From Thermohalobaculum sp039180675 (GTDB taxonomy: Bacteria; Pseudomonadota; Alphaproteobacteria; Rhodobacterales; Rhodobacteraceae), in the NCBI GenBank assembly GCA_039180675.1, contig JBCDDC010000008.1, positions 1 to 64,000 of the forward strand: a stretch of 64,000 nucleotides of DNA, written 5' to 3'. Of the stretch, positions 7,211 through 15,210 are shown in pieces. The stretch's first letter is position 1, and the number at the start of each line of letters is the position of its first letter. The notes under the pieces were generated by a model. That model was not told where the DNA came from. It did not search any database and worked only from the letters and a program-made list of their open reading frames with translations. The translations under genes and the position numbers were made by a program.

Positions 7211-8911
7211 ATGCTGACAAAACGCCTATTCGCCGGGACTGCGCTCGCCGCGCTGATCTCGGCCCCGGCCCTCGCCGCGGAACGCGGCGCGGATGGCCAA
7301 CTGAACATTATCTACTGGCAGGCACCGTCGATCCAGAACCCCTACCTCTCGGGCGGGACCAAGGATATCGAGAGCTCTTCGCTGGTGCTCGAGCCCCTCG
7401 CCAACTACGACCCGGCGGGCAACATGCTCCCGACACTCGCCGAAGAGATCCCAACGCTCGAGAACGGCGGAATTGCCGATGATCTGAAGTCCATCACCTG
7501 GAAGCTAAAGACAGATGTTGTCTGGTCGGACGGCACGCCGTTCACCGCAGCCGATGTCGTCTTCTCGGGTGATTACTGCATGCATCCCGAGGGCGGGTGC
7601 AACGCGGCCTCGAAATTCAACGATGTCGAGAAGATCGAGGCGCTGGACGACCATACAGTTAAGATCACCTTCAGCGTCGCCAAGCCCTTCCCGTATGGGC
7701 CTTTTGTCGGCGGTGAAAGCCCGATCATCCAGAAAGCCCAGCACGGCGATTGCATCGGAGCGAAAGCGCCGGAGTGCACCGAGCAGAACTTCAACCCGGT
7801 GGGCACAGGTCCGTTCAAGGTTGTCGAGTTCAAGGCCAACGACGTCGTCACCTATGAGATGAACGAGAAGTACCGCGAAGAGGGCAAACCCCACTTCTCC
7901 AACATCCTCTTCAAGGGTGGCGGCGATGCGGCCTCGGCGGCGCGGTCGGTGCTGGAGACCGGCGAGTTCGACTACGCCTGGAACCTGCAGGTGGAGCCTG
8001 AGATCCTCACCCAGATGGAAGCCAGGGGCAAAGGCAAGGTGATCGCCGCCTTCGGCCCCTCGGTCGAGCGTCTGATGGTGAACTTCACCAATCCGGATCC
8101 GGCCCTCGGCGATGAGCGGGGCACGGTCAAGCATCCGCACCCCTTCCTTACAGACACCGCGGTGACTAAGGCCATGAGCCTCGCCATTGACCGCCAGATC
8201 CTCGTGGATGCCGGTTACGGTGCTGCGGGCAAGGTTACCTGCAACGTGCTCCCTGCGCCTGCGGCTTATGCCTCGACCAACAACGACTGGTGCAAGATCC
8301 AGGACATTGCTGCGGCCAACAAGCTGCTCGATGATGCGGGCTATGCGCGTGGGTCCGATGGCATCCGCTCCAAGGATGGTGTCCGCCTCTCGGTGCTCTA
8401 TCAGACGTCGACCAACTCCGTGCGTCAGGGCACCCAGGCCTTCATCAAGCAGATGTGGAATGAGATCGGCATCGAGACCGAGTTGAAGAACATCGACGCC
8501 TCGGTCTTCTTCGGTGGCGACCAGTCCAGCCCGGATACATTTCAGAAGTTCTTCGCGGACATCGAGATGTACACGAACAACTTCCCCGGAACCGATCCCG
8601 AGGCCTATATGGGTTCCTGGACCTGCGACGAGATCCCGAGCCCGGAGAACCAGTGGGTGGCCAACAACATGCCGCGCTACTGCACCGAGGAGTATGACGC
8701 TCTGGTCGCCGAGTACGCAGTGACGGCCGAACCGGCCGAGCGTCAGCGGATCGCCAAGACCCTGAACGACAAGCTGATGGAAGCGGGCGCGATCATCCCG
8801 CTTATCCACCGTGGCCGGGTCGCGGCGCACTCAGTCACCCTGGGCGGAGTCGACATGACGGCCTGGGATTCCGAGATCCATAACGCAGAGAACTGGTTCC
8901 GGAAGAAGTAA
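7211..8911 (+). CDS. ABC transporter substrate-binding protein, family 5 (peptide/nickel type)
   Basis: Periplasmic solute-binding protein of the DppA/OppA family. A signal peptide (about residues 1-22, basic start, hydrophobic core, cleavage near ALAA) is followed by the SBP_bac_5 fold: LVLEPLANYDPAGNMLPTLA, WKLKTDVVWSDGTPFTAADVVFS, NPVGTGPFKVVEF and the C-terminal IIPLIHRGRVAAHS. At 566 residues it is within the usual range. The surprise is context: no permease or ATPase genes follow; a perfect 11-bp inverted repeat ends the unit and a cyclase gene on the other strand comes next. A decayed second copy of its 3' end lies at 10453-10689. Substrate likely a peptide or similar solute. Confidence 0.9.
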   Translation: MLTKRLFAGTALAALISAPALAAERGADGQLNIIYWQAPSIQNPYLSGGTKDIESSSLVLEPLANYDPAGNMLPTLAEEIPTLENGGIADDLKSITWKLKTDVVWSDGTPFTAADVVFSGDYCMHPEGGCNAASKFNDVEKIEALDDHTVKITFSVAKPFPYGPFVGGESPIIQKAQHGDCIGAKAPECTEQNFNPVGTGPFKVVEFKANDVVTYEMNEKYREEGKPHFSNILFKGGGDAASAARSVLETGEFDYAWNLQVEPEILTQMEARGKGKVIAAFGPSVERLMVNFTNPDPALGDERGTVKHPHPFLTDTAVTKAMSLAIDRQILVDAGYGAAGKVTCNVLPAPAAYASTNNDWCKIQDIAAANKLLDDAGYARGSDGIRSKDGVRLSVLYQTSTNSVRQGTQAFIKQMWNEIGIETELKNIDASVFFGGDQSSPDTFQKFFADIEMYTNNFPGTDPEAYMGSWTCDEIPSPENQWVANNMPRYCTEEYDALVAEYAVTAEPAERQRIAKTLNDKLMEAGAIIPLIHRGRVAAHSVTLGGVDMTAWDSEIHNAENWFRKK

Positions 8912-8918
8912 CTACGAA

Positions 8919-8945
8919 TGGCGCGGCCCAGATCGGGCCGCGCCA
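8919..8945 (+). terminator. Strong inverted repeat after the binding-protein gene
   Basis: TGGCGCGGCCC and GGGCCGCGCCA form a perfect 11-bp stem around a 5-base loop (AGATC), beginning 7 bases after the stop codon. There is no T-tract, so it may terminate weakly or act as an mRNA 3' stabiliser. Confidence 0.6.
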
Positions 8946-9033
8946 GCTCTCGACTGAGCGCATCGACAGCACTCACGGCTCGCCTGAGCTGTTGAAGTCT
9001 GCAGCGAACGCCACGCTTCGCAGTGGCCAGAAG

Positions 9034-10398
9034 TCATCCGTCTTCCTCGGGCTCTTCCAAAACATCAATGTGGATCCAGAAACGACCACATACCGCCAGT
9101 GGTGGAAGCGCCCGCCGATTGCTGACGGCATGGCCGCTCACGCCCGGCTGAATTGACGCGAGTGGTATCGACATCTTCCTGCTCTCGGGCCAGTCCTGAG
9201 AGTAGGGCCAGACCTCCATCAAGGTGTCCTCCTCCCGGTGCCTCGCGCGGACCTTTAGGTCGAACTCTGGCCGGTCCTTCAGATGGATCGAAGTCCAAGC
9301 CCCACCGCTCTCCTTCTCCACCGAATGAACCGATCCAATTCCGTAAACACTGCAGTCCTGCCAAGCACTGTTTGACGCATCGATCGACATACTGAACCAG
9401 ATCCGTTCCGGCGCGTTTTCCGGTTCAGGCGCCAGATCGGATGGCAATTCGTTCTCGTGCAGAGCGGAAAACGTGACCTCATGCTCTTGGTGTTCAGGAA
9501 CGGACTGCGCGAGCCCTTCCGCAGGCGCCGGGACAAGAAGGTAGGAAAAGACAAATCCTTCCTTGTTGTCCTGATCGCTTCTCACCCGGTACCAGGTTCC
9601 ATCAGCTTCCTCGATGGATCCGGTGAGTTCAAAGTTCGTTCCCGGATCGACCGTTCTCAGTACGTCAAACTCCTTTCCCGGCCCGTCTCTGACATTCGCG
9701 CGCGCCCGCGAGACGTAACTCCCGCTCTTCGGTTGAACAGCTGTGGGCAGATTCTCTGACCTCTCAGGGCCGTCGGTAGGAAGCAAGCCGTACAGCATCA
9801 GGCCCGCCAACGCCGCCGCGGCCAGGAAAGTTCGGTTGCGGACAATCCAACCGCTTCGTCGCGCGGGAGAAAAAGTCTCGGTATTATCGTCTACTAGGCG
9901 AAAGACCCGAACCGGGCGAGCGATGTTCCTGACCTTTATGCTGCCGCGATCTTCGAGGGGAAGGCTAACACGATCGCGGATCTGATCGCGAACCGGGCGC
10001 GTGACCCAAACTTCGCCGGGCCCTGCCAACGACTCGACGCGCGATGCGATGTTGACCATGTCGCCATAGAGGTCCTGTCCATCGAGAATGATGTCCCCGA
10101 GGTTGACCCCGATCCGGTAGGAGAAGCGGTCTTCTTCCTCCGCGTCTTCGTTGCAGATCGCAAGTTCGCTTTGGACTTTCAGGGCGCAGTGAACCGCGTC
10201 CAGGACGCTTGGAAACTCGGCCATAACGCAATCGCCCATCAGCTTGACGATGCGGCCACGATGGTGCGCAATCTGAGGTTCAAACACCGCTGAGAGGACT
10301 GACTTGACGAGTGCATAGGTGCCGGTTTCGTCCTGCTCCATACGACTGGAGTAGCCTACGAGGTCCGCAAAAAAGATCGCTGCCAAACGCCGTTCCAT
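9034..10398 (-). CDS. Class III adenylate/guanylate cyclase with TM segment and SH3-like domain
   Basis: The N-terminal half (1-170) is a class III nucleotide cyclase catalytic domain: the metal-binding aspartates are Asp12 (FADLVGYS) and Asp56 (KLMGDCVMAEF), with GVNLGDII and DMVNIASRVE as the following signatures. A single hydrophobic segment (about 191-205) then leads to a bacterial SH3-like domain (about 228-288: ANVRDGPGKEFDVL, GTWYRVR, EGFVFSYLL) and an unassigned C-terminal domain of about 160 residues. Topology would place the cyclase in the cytoplasm and the SH3b and tail in the periplasm, so the tail may sense wall or envelope state; that is inference. It sits between the binding-protein gene and a remnant of its paralogue. 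Confidence 0.85.
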   Translation of the reverse strand: MERRLAAIFFADLVGYSSRMEQDETGTYALVKSVLSAVFEPQIAHHRGRIVKLMGDCVMAEFPSVLDAVHCALKVQSELAICNEDAEEEDRFSYRIGVNLGDIILDGQDLYGDMVNIASRVESLAGPGEVWVTRPVRDQIRDRVSLPLEDRGSIKVRNIARPVRVFRLVDDNTETFSPARRSGWIVRNRTFLAAAALAGLMLYGLLPTDGPERSENLPTAVQPKSGSYVSRARANVRDGPGKEFDVLRTVDPGTNFELTGSIEEADGTWYRVRSDQDNKEGFVFSYLLVPAPAEGLAQSVPEHQEHEVTFSALHENELPSDLAPEPENAPERIWFSMSIDASNSAWQDCSVYGIGSVHSVEKESGGAWTSIHLKDRPEFDLKVRARHREEDTLMEVWPYSQDWPESRKMSIPLASIQPGVSGHAVSNRRALPPLAVCGRFWIHIDVLEEPEEDG

Positions 10399-10452
10399 AA
10401 GACTCTTTTACAGTAGAATCAGGGGCTACGCATCAGTCTGGCGATTCTGACT

Positions 10453-10689
10453 GCGCTACTGCACCGAGGAGTATGACGCTCTGGTCCCCGAATACGCGGC
10501 GACAGCCGAACCGGCCGAGCGTCAGCGAATCGCCAAGACCCTGAACGACAAGCTGATGGAGGCGGGCGCGATCATCTCGCTCATCCACCGCGGCTGGGTT
10601 GCGGCACACTCGGCCACCCATTGTGGCATCGACATGACTGCCCGGGATCCGAGATCCACAACGCGGAGAACTGGTTCCGGAGGAAGTGA
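10453..10689 (+). pseudogene. Remnant of a second binding-protein gene (3' end only)
   Basis: This segment aligns over its whole length with the last 238 bases of the binding-protein gene (8674-8911). I count roughly 28 differences, about 88 percent identity, more than half of them synonymous codon changes, plus a one-base deletion near the end that breaks the frame. It has no start, signal peptide or N-terminal domain. The synonymous bias says the two copies diverged while both were functional, so this is the stump of a paralogue rather than a recent duplication. The flanking bases (10399-10452 and 10690-10736) hold nothing else I can name. Confidence 0.85.
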
Positions 10690-10736
10690 CGGGCCCCTAT
10701 GCGCGATTAGGGTCTTGCTACTCCCAAAGCTGTCCT

Positions 10737-11948
10737 TCAGATCCCACTCTCCGTGCGAACCTTGAAGTTGTGGCCACGAAGATCGGCGACGATCTCTTCA
10801 ACATGTTTGCGATCGCGCGCTTCTATCACGACATCGAGTTCCGCGCGCTTAAGCGCAACGGTCTGCATCATCCGCTGGTGGATTACCTCGATCACGTTCG
10901 CACCGCGCTCGCCGATGATCCGCGAGATCTCGGATAGCTGGCCGGGCGTGTCGTCGATTTCAAAGGTGAGCCGGGTAATCCGCCCGTCACGCACCAGCCC
11001 ACGCAAGATCAGGGTTGAGAGCAGACGGGAGTCGATATTGCCGCCGCAGACAACGAGGCCAACCTTCTTTCCGCGATAGGCAGGCAGGTTTTTCTTGATC
11101 ACGGCGAGACCCGCACCGGGCGCGCCCTCCACCACCAGCTTTTCGTTGCTGAGAAGATCAAAGATCGCCTCCTCGATCTCGGCCTCAGACGCGGTATCCA
11201 CTCGGTCCACATGCGTCTTGATCACCTGCAGGTTCGCCTCGGAAGGCTCGCGCACCGCTATGCCCTCAGCCAGGGTCGGGCCCGCGAGAGTCGGCGCCGC
11301 ACTTTTGAGTTGCGCGCTGACGGCATCGAAAATTTCGGCTTGGGCGCCGACGATCTCGATCTCGGGTTGCATCGCCCTGGCAGCGACCGCGATCCCCGCG
11401 ATCAGACCGCCTCCGCCAACAGGCACGACAATCGTATCGAGATCCGGTTCCTGCTCCAGCATCTCGAGCGCTACAGTACCCTGCCCTGAGGCAACGGTTG
11501 GGTCGTCGAAGGGGTGTATGAAGGTCAGGCTCCGCTTTGCCGCCATGTCATGAGTGAACCGCGCGCTCTCGTCGAAAATCCTGCCGTGGATCGCCACCTC
11601 GGCGCCAAAGTCTTGGGTTCGCTTGATTTTGTTGAAGGGCGTTCCCTCCGGCATCACGATGGTCGCGGGAATGCCGAGCCTGCTCGCATGGTAGGCAACG
11701 CCCTGAGCATGGTTGCCGGCGCTGCAGGCGATCACGCCCGCCGCGCGCTGATCGGCGTTCAGGGTCAGAAGCTTTGCCAGCGCCCCGCGCGCCTTGAATG
11801 AATTCGTGTGCTGAAGATTTTCGAGCTTCAGGAAGAGATCGATGCCCAATTGAAGAGAGATCCGCGTCGCCCGAACCGTGGGTGTTCGGATGGTTGCGTC
11901 CGCAATTGCATCGAATGCCGTTCTCACGCTTTCGGCTGAAATCGTCAC
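10737..11948 (-). CDS. ilvA: Threonine ammonia-lyase with ACT domain
   Basis: PLP-dependent threonine dehydratase that converts threonine to 2-oxobutanoate and ammonia, feeding isoleucine synthesis or threonine breakdown. The PLP lysine is in TNSFKARGA (Lys52 from my start), the phosphate-binding glycine loop is VGGGGLIAG, and residues about 330-403 form an ACT domain (FEIDDTPGQLSEI). I choose the GTG at 11948, which yields 403 residues, because the upstream extension to 12053 has no homology and GAGGA lies upstream of this GTG. The single short ACT domain resembles the TdcB-plus-ACT type rather than E. coli IlvA with two. It is divergent from apbE. Confidence 0.88.
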   Translation of the reverse strand: MTISAESVRTAFDAIADATIRTPTVRATRISLQLGIDLFLKLENLQHTNSFKARGALAKLLTLNADQRAAGVIACSAGNHAQGVAYHASRLGIPATIVMPEGTPFNKIKRTQDFGAEVAIHGRIFDESARFTHDMAAKRSLTFIHPFDDPTVASGQGTVALEMLEQEPDLDTIVVPVGGGGLIAGIAVAARAMQPEIEIVGAQAEIFDAVSAQLKSAAPTLAGPTLAEGIAVREPSEANLQVIKTHVDRVDTASEAEIEEAIFDLLSNEKLVVEGAPGAGLAVIKKNLPAYRGKKVGLVVCGGNIDSRLLSTLILRGLVRDGRITRLTFEIDDTPGQLSEISRIIGERGANVIEVIHQRMMQTVALKRAELDVVIEARDRKHVEEIVADLRGHNFKVRTESGI

Positions 11949-12170
11949 CTGTCGATCCTCATCTTCTGATCGGGACACCCCAAAGGTTCCGGCTCTGGCG
12001 ACTGCGGGATAAGAACCGGGTTCGCCTATCACGCATGCTGCCAATGCGTCCACTGGATGTTGAGTACGTCCAGGCAGACATGACCTTTGGGGAAACCCGG
12101 CTGTGTCACCTTCCTAGCTGGACATCCAGGAGCGCTGACGCTCAAATCATGATGCTTTGAGATCAAGGAG

Positions 12171-13202
12171 ATGGCCTTGTTTCGCTTGGGAGCCGTAGGG
12201 CTCGCACTACTGATCGCCGCGTGTGATGACACGCCTGTAACGCTGGAGATCTCCGGCGAGACGATGGGCACGACCTACAACATCACGGCTGTGGCACCCG
12301 CTGGCGGGCTGGACAGCGAGGCCCTGAAGGCGGCGGTCGAAGCGACCCTCGCACAGGTCAATGCGAGTATGTCGAATTGGGACCCAGGCTCGGAGATCTC
12401 GCGGTTCAACGCGCTCCGCCACACAGAGCCTGTCCCAATTTCAGCAGGGCTTGCCGACGTGATCGAGGCCGCTGATGAGATACATTCCCGAAGCGATGGA
12501 TTGTTCGATCTAACCCTCGCCCCGCTTATCGAACTTTGGGGTTTCGGCGCGCGGGAGGCTGGGGATCCGATACCATCGGAGGCCGAGATCAGCGCGGCCC
12601 TGGAACAAGTCGGCCAATCGCGGATCATTACGCTGACCAGGGGTCCCGACACGCTGCAAAAGGCTCGACCCGACGCGTCAATCTATCTAGCCGCGATTGG
12701 AAAAGGGCACGGGGTGGACGAGGTGGCCGCAACGCTGCGCGGTCTTGGCCTGCAGGACTTTATGGTCGAGATCGGCGGCGACCTGTTCGCATCTGGTCAA
12801 AGCCCAGGGAATGAACCTTGGCGCATAGGGATCGAACGTCCTGACGCGACCGACCGCGCTCTGCAGGAGATCATCGAACTGAGCAGCCAAGGGATGGCGA
12901 CATCCGGCGACTACCGTAACTATTTCGAAGAGGATGGGATCCGATACTCCCACATCATCGATGCAAACACCGGACGCCCGATCACGCACAAAACGGCCTC
13001 GGTGACCGTAATAGCGGAGACCGCAATGCTGGCAGATGGTTGGGCAACTGCGATGCTGGTCCTTGGACGCGAGCGGGGCCTTGAAATCGCCGAAGCGTAT
13101 GACCTTGCAGTTTTTTTTATTTCCAGAAGCGATGCCCTGGATGATAAAGACTTCGCTGTGACGGCCAGCACGCGCTTCCAGGCGCTGCAAGCCGAAAAGT
13201 AG
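12171..13202 (+). CDS. apbE: FAD:protein FMN transferase ApbE (lipoprotein)
   Basis: Flavin transferase that attaches FMN covalently to threonine in SGAT-type motifs of NqrB, NqrC and related proteins. It starts with a lipoprotein signal (LLIAAC, lipid-modified Cys18), placing it in the periplasmic face of the membrane. Family motifs visible: GETMGTTYNI, MSNWDPGSEISRFN, IGKGHGVDEVA, VEIGGDLFASG and the C-terminal HIIDANTGRPI and ATAMLVLG. The next gene is the NQR maturation factor nqrM, 9 bases on, and the nqrABCDEF operon lies 7.6 kb downstream with matching target motifs, so its job here is NQR flavinylation. Confidence 0.93.
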   Translation: MALFRLGAVGLALLIAACDDTPVTLEISGETMGTTYNITAVAPAGGLDSEALKAAVEATLAQVNASMSNWDPGSEISRFNALRHTEPVPISAGLADVIEAADEIHSRSDGLFDLTLAPLIELWGFGAREAGDPIPSEAEISAALEQVGQSRIITLTRGPDTLQKARPDASIYLAAIGKGHGVDEVAATLRGLGLQDFMVEIGGDLFASGQSPGNEPWRIGIERPDATDRALQEIIELSSQGMATSGDYRNYFEEDGIRYSHIIDANTGRPITHKTASVTVIAETAMLADGWATAMLVLGRERGLEIAEAYDLAVFFISRSDALDDKDFAVTASTRFQALQAEK

Positions 13203-13211
13203 GAGCTAGAC

Positions 13212-13454
13212 GTGTCGACCTTCTTCTTTGCCTTCGTTCTGCTCATGTTGATCGTCGTCGGTATGGCGATCGGCGCGATCCTGATGGGCAAAACGATCAA
13301 GGGCAGCTGCGGTGGCCTCAATGCGATCGGCGATGCGGACAGGTGCCTTGTCTGCAGCAAGGAGATTGACCCAAACAGCCCTCTGAGAGACCGGCTCGCC
13401 TGTCCGCGAGCGCGCCAGATGGCAAAGCGGATGCTTGCCGAGCAAGAAGCCTAG
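13212..13454 (+). CDS. nqrM: (Na+)-NQR maturation protein NqrM
   Basis: 80-residue protein of the NqrM (DUF539) family needed to assemble the Na+-translocating NADH:quinone reductase, thought to deliver iron for the Cys-ligated centre between NqrD and NqrE. An N-terminal membrane helix (about residues 4-25) is followed by four cysteines: Cys33 in KGSCGGL, Cys45 and Cys48 (CLVC) and Cys64. It starts with GTG, with AGGAG overlapping the apbE stop, so the two genes are co-transcribed. Confidence 0.92.
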   Translation: MSTFFFAFVLLMLIVVGMAIGAILMGKTIKGSCGGLNAIGDADRCLVCSKEIDPNSPLRDRLACPRARQMAKRMLAEQEA

Positions 13455-13460
13455 CGCGCT

Positions 13461-14180
13461 CTATCCGCTACCCCCTCGCAATCGATCCCACACCACGTAC
13501 GCAATTCCCGCCAAGAACATCGCGGCCATTATGAACCATGTGAGCGCGTAGGCGAGGTGCGGGTTCCGGAACCGGATCACGGTAAGCCCGCCCCGGGGCC
13601 AAGCGTCTTGCGCACCAGAGTGATCGGCATCGATGAAATAGAGTTCAAAGTCTTCAAGCCCCACATCGCGCGATAGGGCCGCTGTATCGCGGGAAACCCA
13701 GCGGCCTTGCGCCGGATCATTGCTCTCAATCAGGGTTCCGTCCGGCTCCGTGATGCGCAGCAGGCCTTCTACGCCGACCGTTCCGCCGGGCGCGGCCAAC
13801 TCATCAACTTCCATGCCCTGCGGAATGAAGCCACGATTGATCCAGACATGTCCCCGATCACGCTTCAAGGGCGTCATCAGCCACAAGCCGGGCCCCAGTT
13901 CAGTGACGGCTTTCACGCGTCTGGAAAGGTCATGGCGATAGGTGCCTGTGACGGCGACACGGAGGAACGCGTGCTCATCCTCCGACACATCCTGCGCAGG
14001 CGGTGGCACCGGGTCCCCAAACGCACGGGCATCGACAGCCGCGATCAGATTGGTCTTCCACTCCAACCGATGAAGCTGCCAGGTGCCAAGCGTCACCAAC
14101 GCCACAAAGACGAGAGCAGAGACCGTCAGCAGAGCCAGGTCCACCCATAGCGGGCGATGGGACCGGTCGGTCTCGCTCAA
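13461..14180 (-). CDS. SURF1-family cytochrome oxidase assembly protein
   Basis: SURF1 proteins assist haem insertion into haem-copper oxidases. The 239 residues have the expected two membrane helices (about 12-32 and 210-230) around a periplasmic domain containing LGTWQLHRLEWKTNLI, the WLMTPLKRDRGHVWINRGFIP segment and HLAYALTWFIMA near the end. It overlaps cyoD by four bases (ATGA) and is the last gene of the quinol oxidase operon, where bo-oxidase operons of many Proteobacteria carry cyoE; no cyoE is seen in this window. Confidence 0.9.
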   Translation of the reverse strand: MSETDRSHRPLWVDLALLTVSALVFVALVTLGTWQLHRLEWKTNLIAAVDARAFGDPVPPPAQDVSEDEHAFLRVAVTGTYRHDLSRRVKAVTELGPGLWLMTPLKRDRGHVWINRGFIPQGMEVDELAAPGGTVGVEGLLRITEPDGTLIESNDPAQGRWVSRDTAALSRDVGLEDFELYFIDADHSGAQDAWPRGGLTVIRFRNPHLAYALTWFIMAAMFLAGIAYVVWDRLRGGSG

Positions 14181-14533
14181 GGCAGCGAGCGCACCCGTTC
14201 GATCTGCTCATGCGCGGGCATCATGTTCTCATGCAGGTGGAACATGACCCAGATCGAACCGGCGAGAACGATGACCAGAACCACGGCTGTGAAGATTAAT
14301 GACATGGCCTGGAACCCCTCCTCGGCCTTCAGCGTCACATGCAGGAAATAGTAGATGTGCACGAGGATCTGAGCGGCGCCGAGGCCGAAAATGATCACAA
14401 GCGCCCAGGCGATGTTGTCGGTCGCCTCGGCCATCACCACCCAGAACGGGATGATCGTAAGCACAACCGACAGCCCAAATCCGATCAGATAGGAGCGGTA
14501 GGAGCCATGGGTTTCATGTGACGGGCCGCTCAT
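14177..14533 (-). CDS. cyoD: Cytochrome bo quinol oxidase subunit IV
   Basis: 118-residue subunit with three predicted membrane helices (about 14-35, 43-63, 78-100) and the family pattern SYLIGFGLSVVLTIIPFW ... HIYYFLH. Its start ATG at 14533 overlaps the cyoC stop, and its stop overlaps the SURF1 start. Subunit IV is thought to help assemble copper and haem in subunit I. Confidence 0.92.
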   Translation of the reverse strand: MSGPSHETHGSYRSYLIGFGLSVVLTIIPFWVVMAEATDNIAWALVIIFGLGAAQILVHIYYFLHVTLKAEEGFQAMSLIFTAVVLVIVLAGSIWVMFHLHENMMPAHEQIERVRSLP

Positions 14534-15210
14534 AGCATTACTCCTGCGAGATAGACGAACGAGAAGACCCCGATCCAGATGAGATCGAGGAAGTGCCAGA
14601 ACAGGCTGAGGCACATGATCCGGCGCTGATTCTCCGGGATCAGGCCATGAATGCGGATCTGGGCCAGCAGCACGCAGAGCCAGATGCACCCGGCCGTCAC
14701 ATGCAAGCCGTGGGTGCCAACCAGCACGTAGAAGGACGAGAGGAACGCGCTCGCCGCCGGGGTCGCGCCGAGATGCCAGAGATGGGTGAACTCGGCGACT
14801 TCCAGCCCAAGAAAGGCGAGGCCAAATACCAGGGTAACGATCAGCCAGATGTTGAGCCCCGTGATGCTGCGCTGCTGCATGCTGATCATCGCAAACCCGA
14901 AGGTGATCGACGAGAACAACAGCATGAAGGTCGCGATCAGGATTTTGTCGAGTTCGAACAAATCTGCCGGCGACGGGCCGGCCGCGTAGTTCTGTCCGAC
15001 AACGGCATGAACCGCGAAGAGGATGCCGAAGATCAGGCAATCGCTCATCAGATAGAGCCAGAAGCCCAACATCGTCCCGGTCTCATGACCATGATCGTCG
15101 TCGTGGTCGTGCACTTCCTCTACGACGTGGAACTCATAGACCTGCGCTTGGGGGCGTTCCGGCGGGTCGAACCCTGGCACAAAGGCCGCATCTGTTGGAG
15201 GAGCCGCCAC
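14530..15210 (-). CDS. cyoC: Cytochrome bo quinol oxidase subunit III
   Basis: 226 residues with five predicted membrane helices and the subunit III motifs GFWLYLMSDCLIFG, FTHLWHLG and YVLVGTHGLHVTAGC. The N-terminus is hydrophilic and His/Asp-rich (EEVHDHDDDHGHE), which might bind metal. GTG start at 15210, overlapping the cyoB stop, with GGCGGAG just upstream. Confidence 0.93.
   Translation of the reverse strand: MAAPPTDAAFVPGFDPPERPQAQVYEFHVVEEVHDHDDDHGHETGTMLGFWLYLMSDCLIFGILFAVHAVVGQNYAAGPSPADLFELDKILIATFMLLFSSITFGFAMISMQQRSITGLNIWLIVTLVFGLAFLGLEVAEFTHLWHLGATPAASAFLSSFYVLVGTHGLHVTAGCIWLCVLLAQIRIHGLIPENQRRIMCLSLFWHFLDLIWIGVFSFVYLAGVML

Noticed and set aside
6784..7308. Open frames on both strands in the gap before the binding-protein gene
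   Set aside because: No motif, family resemblance or ribosome site; one overlaps the signal-peptide coding region of the real gene. Treated as non-coding.
7505..8830. Long 441-codon open frame antisense to the binding-protein gene
   Set aside because: Low-complexity composition and complete overlap with a clear SBP_bac_5 gene.
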